A stretch of 64,000 nt of DNA from Saccharina japonica (taxonomy: Eukaryota; Sar; Phaeophyceae; Laminariales; Laminariaceae), in contig MEHQ01003010.1 of assembly GCA_008828725.1 (NCBI GenBank), positions 1 through 64,000 of the forward strand, read 5' to 3'. The notes under the pieces were generated by a model that was not told the DNA's origin, searched no databases, and saw nothing but the letters and a program-made list of their open reading frames with translations. This document shows positions 11,148 through 21,041 of this stretch, piece after piece. How positions within the stretch are numbered: the first letter of the stretch is position 1; the number at the start of each line of letters is the position of its first letter. Made by a program: the position numbers and the translations under genes.

Positions 11148-12563
11148 TGGGCACTATTCAAAAAAAGGTATACCTGCGCCTTTTGAGCCATTTATAGGTA
11201 CACGGCCCATTGCACCCGGAAAAGGGCCTCCTGGCCCCGCCTGACATTGGGCCTGCGCTCCATCGTACTTACAAATGGCTCAAAAGGCCAAGGTACAGCT
11301 ATTCTCAGCTATTCAACTTTCGCGTCACCTATTTTTGGCTTCAAGTGTACCTATAAATGGCTCGGACGACCACTTTTTGGCAACTGAAATATAGGCAGAC
11401 GGCCACACCAGATGCCGGGACTGTCAACCAGCCGACCGTACGTGTCAACCAGCTGACCGTATTTGTCAACACAAACGCCCGAAAATACTGCCAAACAGTA
11501 CGAACGCAGGTGACGCCGGAGACAACACAGGTCACCTAACAAACTGAGGCGTGGCGGCGGTAGTAAAAGGCGTCAATCAATGAGAAGGCAATTCACCACT
11601 ACACTCTTCTAGTATTATACTGGTAGTACACAACAAGCGTGCCCCCACTACTACTGTACCTTTGTTAATAACTACTGTAGGGCACCATAAGATCACGAGA
11701 CAAGCTGAGCTTCACGAACAAATATAAGAACATCGTATATATATGTGGATTGGTATGGAATTCAGAAGAATAGGTCGGGCGTCCAGTTAATTAGGTGACC
11801 TGTGTTGTCTCCGGCGTCACCTGCGTTCGAACTGTATGGCAGTATTTTCAGGCGTTTGTATTGACAGGTACGGTCAGCTGGTTGACACGTACGGTCGACT
11901 GGTTGGCAGTCCCGGCATCTGGTGTGGCCGTCTGTCTATATTTCAGTTGCCAAAAAGTGATCGTTCAAGTCATTCATAGGTATACTTGAAGCCAAAAATA
12001 GGTGACACTACAGGTTGAATAGCTGATAATAGGTGCACCTTGGCCATTTGAGCCATTTGTAGGTACGATGGAGCGCAGGCCCAATATCAGGCAGGGCCAG
12101 GAAGCCCTTTTCCCGTGTGCAAAAGAGTCGGTCGCCCCGATGGTCTAGTGGTACCCTCGAACGCTTCTAAGAGTTGATTTACGGATTTCAAACCGCACGT
12201 GGGTCGGACTTTTGGTTTTATTTGCAAAATAGATTTTTAAAAAAACGGAATCAGCTGCTGAGAGCGCCTATTAATACAGTAGTAGCGTGTATTAATACAG
12301 TAGTAGCGTGAGTAGGCACAATTCAATGAGAGTCGACGAGGGAAGACAGGGCTGGAGTCTTCTCGCGATAAAAATGCATGGCACGAATCGTAGTGAGGGA
12401 GGAGGGAGAGGAGCCTACTTTGTGACCCCAGATCTGAGTTACGACCAGGAAGGAGAGAGAAAGGAAGGGCAAATATATTAAATGGGATGGAAAAAAAAGA
12501 AGATACGCCGTGTACCTATAAATGGCTCAAAAGGCGTAGGTATACCTATTTTCGGCTAGTGCC
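11148..12563. mobile_element. Mutator-like long-TIR (foldback) element with nested SINE
   Basis: Long inverted arms, about 11150-11540 and 11790-12563 excluding an insertion, enclose a ~250-bp spacer. The arms match over GGTATACCT-GCGCCTTTTGAGCC, the ATGGCTC repeats and the CAGGTGACGCCGGAGACAAC inner end, with scattered differences. The direct 9-mer ATTTGTTTT flanks both sides (11139-11147 and 12564-12572). A 9-bp duplication with arms of several hundred bases is typical of Mutator-like TIR elements. The right arm is split by a SINE. No transposase is present, so the element is non-autonomous. Confidence 0.75.
12129..12498 (+). mobile_element. tRNA-derived SINE, copy 1 (nested)
   Basis: The 5' head resembles a tRNA: CGGTCGCCCCGATGGTCTAG with A box TGGTCTAGTGG (12141-12151). 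The B box is degenerate (ATTTCAAACC near 12185). The body matches copy 2 at 21924, including CGGAATCAGCTGCTGAGAGC, a GTCGACGAGGGAAG block and an AAATGGGATGG end followed by an A run. AAAAGA occurs on both sides, suggesting a short target duplication. The copy interrupts the right arm of the Mutator-like element, so it inserted after that element. It carries a tandem duplication of TATTAATACAGTAGTAGCGTG near 12270. Confidence 0.85.
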
Positions 12564-12686
12564 ATTTGTTTTCCTGCCAGCCTACCACGCTGTGATAAGA
12601 AACACCTGCCAAAATACTATTAATAGAACAATGTATTGAATAAATTTGGAACCTTAGGGGGAAAAATACCCTTCCGGGAAAATACT

Positions 12687-12964
12687 TTTGCGCCATGGTT
12701 TTTGAGAGTTTGGAAACAAAAAATGACAACTTTGTTGTTCATGGCAATATGAGAAAGGTGAAGACTGACATTTTTTGTTTTTGTTTTCATGCGTCCGTTA
12801 AGGTCAAAGATGCTGAAAAATCCCGAAAAATCGTAAACTTGAGCCTTATAAACGAAAAAAACAAAAAAGCAATCTAAAAAGGACAGTCTGCAGTTTTTTC
12901 ACACTGCCATGAAGAACACGCGTGCCAATTTTTGTGTTTTAACTCTCAAAAACCATGGCGCAAA
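12687..12964. mobile_element. Short TIR element (MITE-like)
   Basis: A 24-bp perfect terminal inverted repeat runs from 12687 (TTTGCGCCATGGTTTTTGAG...) to 12710 and returns at 12941-12964. The interior is AT-rich and contains a 60-codon frame with no recognisable content. No target duplication is visible. Confidence 0.65.
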
Positions 12965-13826
12965 GTTCCGAAGCCGTAAAGTCTCGCTTGCCGCTGGAAC
13001 CAGCTCGTAGTAGCCTGGTGTGATGTGGTGCCCTAGGGCTATAGAATGGTTGAGAGATAAATATTTAGATGAAAAGCCTTCTGGCTCTAAGATTATTTTC
13101 GTGTACTGAAGTTTCCTTCGTAGGTCAGATAGGAAGTAGTAGCATCGAGGCTTCGTAAGCCCATAGGAATGTTCTGAGTATCAGAATATTCCTAAAGACG
13201 AGATAACCCGTAGGCTTAGCGCTTAGAATACCACAGGATTGATATTACCCCTTGGGTATGATTTGGTATTACTCCTTGGACAGAATAGACGATCACTCGG
13301 AAATACCTAAACGTCATAGGAAAGTTCCGTGGGCTACTGTAGTTATCCGACTAACGGGCTTTTAGCGGGAAAACTATCGCAACAACCCGACTAGCGGGCT
13401 ATTAGAGAGAGCGCACGAGGGTCTGCGTCCAAGCAGAGCCTCCTCTAGCCTCGCCCATTCTCTCACTCTCCATCCCGCCTTTGGTTCCATCTATCTTCTG
13501 GCTCCCCAGCTTATAGCCTTTTAGTCTCCATCGCCAGAGGTCTAATAATATAAAACAAGAGGTCTCCTGTATTGAAGAGAAGTTTGCGTCCAAGCCAGCA
13601 ACAGTAATCCCTGCAATCCCTTCCATCTCATCTCGGCACGTTCTTCACACTTGGCGTCGTCGGCAGGACACGGGTTCGAATCTCACTTCGAACGTTTCTT
13701 TTATAGAAACGCTTGCGCGTGCGTCCCTAAAAAACACGTCTCCCTGGTTCCGCAGGTATTGAAACGAAGCGGGTAGGTCAACGTACGACCGTATACGGTA
13801 CCGACATCCCAAATATCCCGCCGTTC
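12965..13826. other. Probable 3' internal region of an LTR element; no gene recognised
   Basis: No domain is visible. The interval ends at a polypurine tract and LTR start, so it is probably internal retrotransposon sequence. Near 13660-13690 there is a B-box-like GGGTTCGAATC, but no complete tRNA fold can be built around it. Confidence 0.4.
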
Positions 13827-13920
13827 AGAGGGGGGGAGAGTGTTATAAGGATTACCCTGGGCTGGGTAATCGATCGATATTTTACCCCTAACCTATAGCT
13901 CAACAGGTAATACCCTCACA
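13827..13920 (+). mobile_element. Polypurine tract and start of an LTR
   Basis: AGAGGGGGGGAGAG (13827-13840) is directly followed by TGTTATAAGGATTACC at 13841. A purine tract plus TG start is the usual junction of internal region and 3' LTR. The LTR's first ~60 bases are shared with the - strand copy ending at 4910. The right end of the LTR is not identified. Confidence 0.65.
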
Positions 13921-14283
13921 CTAGACGCTCGCCGTCGACATCCAGAAAAACGTAAGAAAACTACAGTACCCCTTCCCTCTGCGGCAGAATAAGGATAATA
14001 GCCAAACATCCGATTTCAGGTTTCTTACGAGAGAACCGATACTGCTGTATGGCAATTCCATGACACTTTCATGAAGTATACTGGTACCATATATCATAGG
14101 GTCCATCCGCGGTATATGATAAAGCGTCCCGGGTCGGGGAGACGACGACCCCCCCTGCCCGTTTCCTTGGTTCTGCTTGAGGACCCCAAATCCGTCGTAA
14201 AAAAGTACAGCAGTGTTAGAAAAAATGGTACAGTTTGCCGTCAACTTCCTTTTCCGCCGCATTCCTAAACTTTTGAAAGTAGG

Positions 14284-15560
14284 TCACGGATAGTACATTA
14301 TTTGTATTTTTTCGCGGCATTCCGCGGGCACTGCTGTGACATGTCGTGGGCTGCCGTGGCATGCCGCGGAACGACTTCCGCGGCAAGGCCCACGACGAGC
14401 TACACGTCAAGATCCGCGGCATGTCACGGTAAGGTCCACGGTCAACCACGTCACGCCACGGCAAGCACAGCCGCAATAAACGCGGCAGGCACCGTGGCAA
14501 CACCCGCGGTAAGCACCACGGCAACAACCGCGGAAAGTTCCGCAGCAAGTCTGGAGGAAAGCTCCGCGGAAAGTCTCGCGGAAAGACCCGCAGGAATGCC
14601 AGGGGTGCAGGTACCGCGGCAAGCACCGCGACACGACTCACGGAAAAGTCCGCGACATTTACCGCGGCAAGATCCGCGGAAAGACCCCCGGCATTTACCG
14701 CGGTATGACCCGCGGAATGACCCGCGGAAAAAAACGTGACAGGTAGCGTGGCAAGACCCGCGGGAAAACCCGTGGCATGCACAGTGGCAAGACCCGCGGA
14801 AACACCTGCGGAAACACCCGTGGAAATACCATCGGATTGACCCGCGGAAAGGCCCACGGCAAGGTGTTACGTATGAGAACAGGGTGCCAGGTGGGCCTCC
14901 GGCGGCTCGTGCGGAGGGGTTATTATATTTCTGCACCTCGTGGGTGGGAGAAGGGTGCAAAATGGGATGGGCCCACTGCGGGGTCAAAGTACCGAGTGGG
15001 AACAGAGTAATAGATGGCGTCTTGCCGTGGGCCTCTCCACGGGCCTTTCCGCGGACATTTCCACGGGACTTTACCGCGGGTCTCTCCGCGGGTCTTTCCA
15101 CGGATCCTTCCACGGGTTTAACCGTGGTGCTTGCCGCGGGTCTTGTCGCGAGTCTTGCCGCGGGTCTTGCCGCGGTGCCTGCCGCGGACCTTTCCGCGGT
15201 ACGCGCCGAGGGTGTTACTGCGTGACTTGTCGCGGGTCTTGCCGTGCTACTTGCCGCGGGTCTTGACACGGTGCCTGCCAATGGGCTTTTCGCGGTACGT
15301 GCGGTGGGACTTGACGCGGGTGTTGCCGCGGTACTTGTCTCGGGTGTTGCCGCGGGTCTTGTCGTGGGTCTTGCCATGGGTCTTGCAGTGGGGTTTGCCG
15401 TGGGGTTTGCCGTGGACATTATCGCGGACCTTGCCGTGGGCACAACCGTGGCATGTCCCGCGGCAGATCGTAACCCCGCGGAAATCCGACACACCGCCGA
15501 ATACCGCGGTCACTGACGCGGGGCACTGCCACGAAAAAGTCAAATAATGTGTATCCGTGA
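14284..15560. mobile_element. 12-bp-repeat foldback element A
   Basis: The ends are inverted copies of TCACGGATA, ACATTATTTG and TTTTTCGYGGCA (14284 onward; 15560 backward). The left arm (about 14310-14868) is a tandem 12-bp repeat, consensus CCGCGGCAAGAC. The right arm (about 15016-15535) is the same repeat inverted (GTCTTGCCGCGG). A unique core of ~150 bp lies between. Because the unit is a multiple of three and palindrome-rich, all six frames stay open, producing Ala/Arg/Gly-rich or Cys-rich pseudo-proteins that are not genes. The architecture resembles foldback elements, whose arms are short tandem repeats. No transposase is present and no target duplication is found. Confidence 0.8.
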
Positions 15561-15889
15561 TTCAGGGGAGGTAGAGCTACTCATTGTTTTGACCAGACAA
15601 AAACTCGACCCTTCCCTATTTGTTTACTGTTAAACCTCGCCCCAGCTATAAAGTGTTGACCAGAATGAAGTCAGCCAGCTTCTTCAAAAGAGTAGTTACC
15701 TCGCTCGTCGTGGTCGGCGATTCCGTTGTCAGCAGAATCTCCCGGTGGTGAGCTGTCTTCCTGGGTGAATTTTATCTCCTGCTTGGAATAACTCGTATCA
15801 GTCTCAGTCCCCGCTGTTCGAGGGGTGTCTGACGTATACCTCTTCCATTGGCTCGTTGGAACGACTCGGAAACAGCGGCAAGCTCCCTA

Positions 15890-17110
15890 ACCGAAGGGGC
15901 TTTTTGACGTATAGGCCTCTTCGATTTCCTGACGAGTTCGGAACAGCCGTAACCTTCCGTCCGAACGATGATTAAGAACTGAGTTATCGGTAGCCCGAGT
16001 GTATTCCATCGGCCTCATGACAATGGACAGTCCAATCACGGCGTCAGGCGGCTCGTATCCGGGATAGCTGTTGGTGTTGGCTGCCCCTTCCGTTGTGTGC
16101 GGTAATATACCCAATCCGACCTATGCTTGTGTTAGCCGGTATGTTGTCGTGCGTTAACGGCTCCGATTGGGATGTGCGCAACACCAGAACCGCCAGCGCG
16201 TGTGCGAATAAGGATGGCGCCTCCATGTTTGTGACCTGAAGTCGACACCCCTGTCATGACCGTTTCTGCTGGTCGTTTGTATTGGTATCCTCCAAGCGCA
16301 GGAGAGGATCTGGGACCAAACAGGTCGGTGTACACCAGCTGGTAAGACTGAGCGGCGTTGTGGACAGTACGTAGTCTTCCCAAGATACTGACAACCACGA
16401 TCAACGATTTCTGCAGAAGACCCAGGAGTTGTATCCAAATGCCGATGTACGGGTCGAGCTCAGGCCTGGGCAAGTAGTCCTCTTCCCACCGTAGGTCCGG
16501 TGATGAACTCGCGAAAGCTTGTCCGAAGGTGTCCTGTCGTCGTCGTCTGCTGGTGTTGGTCCGGTCACCGTGTGAACGTAGTGGACTTACCCTTGACGGG
16601 GTGCTTATGTATTATTTGCCCTTCTGGGCATTGCACTCGGCATCGTCGTGTGCCGTCGAGATACCATTTGGATGTAACGGGCCGTTCTCTTTGCTGTTGG
16701 CGCAAGATTGAATGTCCAGGGATATCGGCAGCAAGGAACTGTATGCGCTATACAACGTGCTGCTGCTGCTGTTTTGTTCGCCACCGGCATCGTCTCCGGG
16801 ACCCTCCACTATCGCAAACACAATCTCCATGTCCAAAGGGAATCCGCACTTGCTGCTCGTGTCCTCACGAGTCCACGACTTCCTCCCAACGTTTTCTCGA
16901 AGATGTGGTACGGTGGAAGGTAGCCTTGTCCTCTCCTTCCAAACTGATCCCCACAGGGCTGAGCTCCCGCGCAAACAGGTTAATCTTCCCTGCTCCCGCC
17001 ACCACCTTCGAAGTATTCCGAAGATGGTGATACAGCATCTCTTTCTGCTGCACCAGCGGTGGTTTGCTGCTGCTTCCCACCGGACTCCTCCTGCACCTCG
17101 AGCTCACGGC
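15890..17110 (-). pseudogene. Copia-type retrotransposon remnant (gag to integrase)
   Basis: Read on the - strand, 17107-16865 carries a gag-like stretch (LFARELSPVGISLEGEDKA). At about 16720-16615 a Cys/His-rich segment (HDDAECNAQKG) resembles the gag knuckle region. At 16473-16132 the start of a copia integrase core appears (QLVYTDLFGP, then SSPALGGYQYK), with the first catalytic Asp in TDLFGP. The frames are not continuous and no reverse transcriptase is visible, so this is a dead fragment. Order and strand of the three pieces agree with a copia gag-pol layout. The gag pieces are weaker evidence than the integrase piece. Confidence 0.55.
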
Positions 17111-17269
17111 TGGTCTTCAAGAGCGCGGTCATCATCCCAAGTAGCCCCCCATGGGAGGTGTGACGCTCCTCAGCACCTGCATCAATTCATAAGTTCAAAA
17201 GACAAGAGTCAAACAACCCAAAATAGGCCAATAGCCCGAACCGACACGTAAGTAACTGTCAGTGCACAC

Positions 17270-17740
17270 TAGGGATGTACATCAACTCACAATCACGTGT
17301 TGATTATGATTATTTTTGGTGATTAATTTTAATCACGTGATGTGATTAATTCTTGTTGATTGCTGATTATAAATCAACTAGTGATGATTAGTTGATTGTT
17401 GAACATAATCATGATTAGTTGATTATTTTTGAATAAAAAAGGGGCGTTTTGTGATGTACCCGTAAAAAATGTTCTTCCCGGCGCACATTGCCACAAATTA
17501 ACTAACCAATGGTTAGTTGATTATTGAAATTAATCATGATTAGCTGATTATTTTTGAATCAAAAAGAGGCGTTTTGTGGTGTAACCGTGAAAACCATCAA
17601 CAATCAACCGATAATCATGATTATTAATCACATCATCGTGTAGTTGATTGTGTTGATATGAATCGACTAATCATGATTAAATCAACACAAATTAATCAAC
17701 AATCAAATCAACCCCGAAAAAGAGTTGATGTACATCCCTA
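17270..17740. mobile_element. hAT-type MITE with perfect 8-bp target duplication
   Basis: The left end reads TAGGGATGTACATCAACT and the right end is its exact inverse (AGTTGATGTACATCCCTA). Both sides are flanked by GTGCACAC (17262-17269 and 17741-17748), a perfect 8-bp target-site duplication. The TAGGG start and 8-bp duplication are characteristic of hAT elements. The 471-bp interior is AT-rich, built from overlapping ATTAGTTGATT and TAATCATGATTA motifs, and has no coding capacity. Confidence 0.93.
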
Positions 17741-18199
17741 GTGCACACTACTAACAGACCAGGCAGCCAGGCAGGTCGACACGTTTCAGCCGGTCCGCGG
17801 ATACAAGCGAGATTAACGAGCCGAAGAAGCCCATCAAGACAGGTTGGCAAGTTTCAGGCAGCCTGGTTATACGACAAAATTGAGAATGGAGAAGAACCCG
17901 GACGTATGGGTGTGGCATCAGCCATGAGGAATGCCCCCAAATTCAATAGCACCAAGCCAGACAATTCGATGGAACCAAGCCAGACAGCTGTATCGACTGG
18001 TACTTGAAGATGACAAATTTTTGTCGTTGTAAAAAAAAGACGTATTTGACGTTCTGAATGATTGAACGGAACCAAGCCTGATTTTATCCACCGGGGAAAG
18101 ACCGTGTTTTGACAAATCTGGCCTATTTCGGCGTTGGAAGCGCGCCATATTTCCGATGCTTTGCCTGGTAACGAGTGGGCCTGCAGCTACGCTTGTTCA

Positions 18200-18500
18200 A
18201 CGGTACGAAAATAAGGCCTCAGGCATATAGAGGTCTGGAAGACGAACAGAAGGCATGGAATGCCTTGAACACAACGTTTACAATAGCAGCAAGGGAGCAC
18301 GTCGCGCTTGCTACGAGAAGCTAATGAACCTCCGGATGGAGCAAGGACCCTGACGACTATCTCTTCAAGGTGCAGGGGACTCGAGGGCAAAAACACGCAA
18401 TTGGTGAGTGCATCTCGGACGAGCGGTTTGAAGAGAACGTATTTCAAGAACTTACCGACGGTTCCGAGTTCGTGAAGATGACGAGTATTCATCGGCTTAG
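18200..18500 (+). pseudogene. Copia gag fragment (UBN2-like)
   Basis: On the + strand, RRACYEKLMNLRMEQG is followed after a one-base frame slip near 18350 by DDYLFKVQGTRGQKHAIGE and ISDERFEENVFQELTDGSEF. This matches the order of the gag helical region in copia elements (L-x-MxEG-DDY...ISDE...LP-S-EFV). It lies opposite in strand to the copia remnant at 15.9-17.1 kb, so it comes from a different insertion. Confidence 0.55.
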
Positions 18501-18529
18501 AAAAAATTGTGGTGCATAATGCGAAACTG

Positions 18530-19486
18530 TTACCGACATGTCGATCGGCTCTCGAGATAAAACACTATCAACAAGACAGCTGGTATAGCAGCCATGATGA
18601 TCACTGCCCGAAAGGTACGACGTGCAATAAATGCAACCGCCGATAATTCGGATACCTTAAACGGGGCTGTGGAAACACCTCGCCTTCGCGCGGAAGGAGC
18701 CCGAGCCAGCATGACCACTTCTCCCAATACGATGGAAGATGAACCCGTTTCCTCATCGGTCAGAGCGACTGTGAAGTGCCGCGCCCGTTCCCCCGCTCCC
18801 GCTGCCACGAATACCTCTATCTCTGCGTCGGTGGGGAGACACACGCATTCGCTGGAAGCCTTCAACAGGCCGCTAGCCAACGCCACGCGCACCGCGTACT
18901 CCATTATGCCGGCCAGGGCGAGTCACTCTCGAAAAGCGGCCGGGCCAGTGCTGGGCCTTTCCGTTTGCTCCGTGTGGCTGACGACCTCGAGAAATCTTAG
19001 CACGCCAGGCATGGGGGCCATTTTAGTCACAATTGAGTACAAGTGGAAGGTAAGTGCTGCCCTCTCACTCGCGTCACACCCCCAACAATCCCCGGTGAAT
19101 ATCCGGGACGCCTCGCACACGCTGGTCGCTCCCAGGCCTCCGCCGATCATGCACGGAACGTCCAAAACTGAGATCGTGGGCAGAAGCAGCGTGGCCGTCG
19201 CCAGGTCTAGTTGAGACAAAGGCTGAGTCGGCGTGGGCATCGCCAAAGCCGAGGACCTAGCTGGAGTACGTCCCGCTGCAGGAGCAGGGGCTTCCCACCC
19301 CGACGACCGAGTCGTTGAAGATAACGTCGGCATCTTCTCGTTCAAAATATCCTCGGTACTTTTTCCGGAAAACGCGACGCTGTGGCTGTTGAGGTGCTTT
19401 GAAAGACAGTGATCCAAGATGCGCCTTTCACGAGTAGTAATTTTGGATGCAAAATGCTGGAACCACCTCACCACTGCTGGTTCCAT
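18530..19486 (-). pseudogene. Unrecognised 318-codon frame interrupted by one TGA
   Basis: From an ATG at 19486 the - strand is open for 187 codons to a TGA (18925-18923). The same frame then continues through LALAGI and a second Met (18904) for 124 more codons to 18530. The distal part ends in a hydrophobic, membrane-like stretch (AVIIMAAIPAVLLIVFYLES). The proximal part has a low-complexity Ala/Pro region. I recognise no family. The single TGA could be a disabling mutation, a sequencing error or recoding. A chance ORF on GC-rich DNA is the main alternative. Confidence 0.35.
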
Positions 19487-19648
19487 TTGATTGGCTGTTG
19501 GTATGATTCTTGGTCTTGCGAAGCTTTTTGTGCGAGCTAAACACTAACGCCGGCAGCACACAGTTCGCAAACCAGGAGACTGCAGTAGTCCATGTGTGCC
19601 CGAACGACGACAGCAGGCACGTATTGCTTCTACTGCCCTCTTGGCCAA

Positions 19649-20430
19649 GGATGCACATCATTTGACTTTTATTTGGAGTGTCGTGGCAGAGACCGTGGCA
19701 ATCCGCGGTTAACCGCGGTACTTCCGTGGGTCTTGCCAAGGGCTACCGTAGCAAGCCGCGGGTTGCCACGGCAAGGTCCACGGGCTTCCATTGTTCATGG
19801 CACTGCAACGGCAAGTACCACGGTTGTGCCCATGGCACATGACAACATCCATGGAACTCGCCATGGCAACCCACAGCAGTACCGCGGCAGTTCCCACGGA
19901 ATTTTCCACGAAAAAATCCACGGCAACCCACTTCAACCGCCATGGCATTACTGTACCACGGCAACCAAGGACAATGGCTACGGCAATTCCCACGTCAACC
20001 GCATGTGTTCAACAGTTAATCTTCGTGAAAGGTACAGGTCGGTGCCCCCCGTGGATGATTCCAGGATCAACAGTATGATTTTTATAACCATTCTCTGCAC
20101 TGATACTACACAGTATATCATCCGCATATGGGGGGGGGGGGGGTACAGTATGCATGGTAACATTGGTGTACGTGAAACTAACAGTAGCAATTAGTCAGAG
20201 GTATCAGTACACCGTAGCTTGCCGTGGGGATCGATGTGGATCTTGCCGCGGATTACCGTGGGCTTTGCCGTGGGCGTTTCCGTGGGTGTTGCGGTGGGTT
20301 GCGGCGGGGATTGCCGTGGGCTTGGCCGTGGCTTGCCGTGGAGTGCCGTGGAGGCTTGCCGTGGATATTGCCGAGAAGATTGACGTGGGCCTTGGTGTAG
20401 AGATTGCCGTGGAGTGTGTGTTCGGTGTAG
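19649..20430. mobile_element. 12-bp-repeat foldback element B (right end unclear)
   Basis: The left end reads GGATGCACATCATTTGACTT, matching the ends of elements A and C. The left arm (19680-19990) is CCRYGGCAA-type repeats, and the right arm (20210-20430) carries the inverse CTTGCCGTGGG. The central 20000-20205 segment is unique. The 12-bp register is more eroded than in A and C, and the expected right terminus (CACGAAAAAGTCAAAT) is missing, so this copy is probably truncated on the right. Confidence 0.6.
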
Positions 20431-20439
20431 GCACGAGCA

Positions 20440-21041
20440 CTGGCACCGCTTGCGCGACATCAAAATTAGCAGCCTGCGATCTGCGACACGCCGATATCTT
20501 TGGCGCGGTGGCGTGCGCTCCTCGTGTAGGTCAATTAGAAAAAAATACTACCAGGTACGAATTAATACATGAATGTTCAACATTTTTATAGCTCCAGTTT
20601 TAACTGGGGTTGGCATTCCGGGTATTTGCTCATATATACGCTCTGGGGTTGGTCAAATTCACACATGTACTTCAGTACATCAGTAGTGCCCTCTTTATGA
20701 AGTATGGTCAAGAATTTTACCTCCTAGCTAAAATCTTCAAGGTACGCCGTTCTCGGACTAACGCAATTCTCGTTTAACTTGAAGTTGAGAACCCTTCCTT
20801 AATTGTTCCGACCACCGCCTGGCTGAGATTGTGGCATACCAGGCTATTGGTATACAGCAAATTTGGTATACAGCAAATAAGCAATGCAGCAAGCTTGCTG
20901 TGAGAGATCGACATTGCATGGATCATTACAAAAAGTCGTATTTTGATATTCAGAAATTCAATCGTTGGCGCAAGGACCCCTACGAAAACAGCTGGTATAT
21001 CCATACCGGTGCTTCCGTACGTACATATCCGAAGGCCAAGC
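20440..21041. other. Upstream region of the transporter gene
   Basis: No reading frame is supported here. It should contain the promoter and 5' UTR of the downstream gene, but I see no convincing TATA or initiator. The frame of exon 1 is open upstream to 20943, so a start before 21042 cannot be excluded. Confidence 0.35.

Noticed and set aside
12695-12877. 60-codon + strand frame
   Set aside because: It lies wholly inside a 278-bp TIR element, is AT-rich, and its start codon is part of the terminal inverted repeat.
13650-13700. Possible tRNA gene (GGGTTCGAATC)
   Set aside because: Only a B-box-like block is present; no A box, acceptor stem or anticodon arm can be formed.
14302-15547. Many overlapping long frames on both strands rich in Ala, Arg, Gly or Cys
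   Set aside because: They are by-products of a 12-bp repeat whose period is a multiple of three and which contains palindromes; all six frames stay open.
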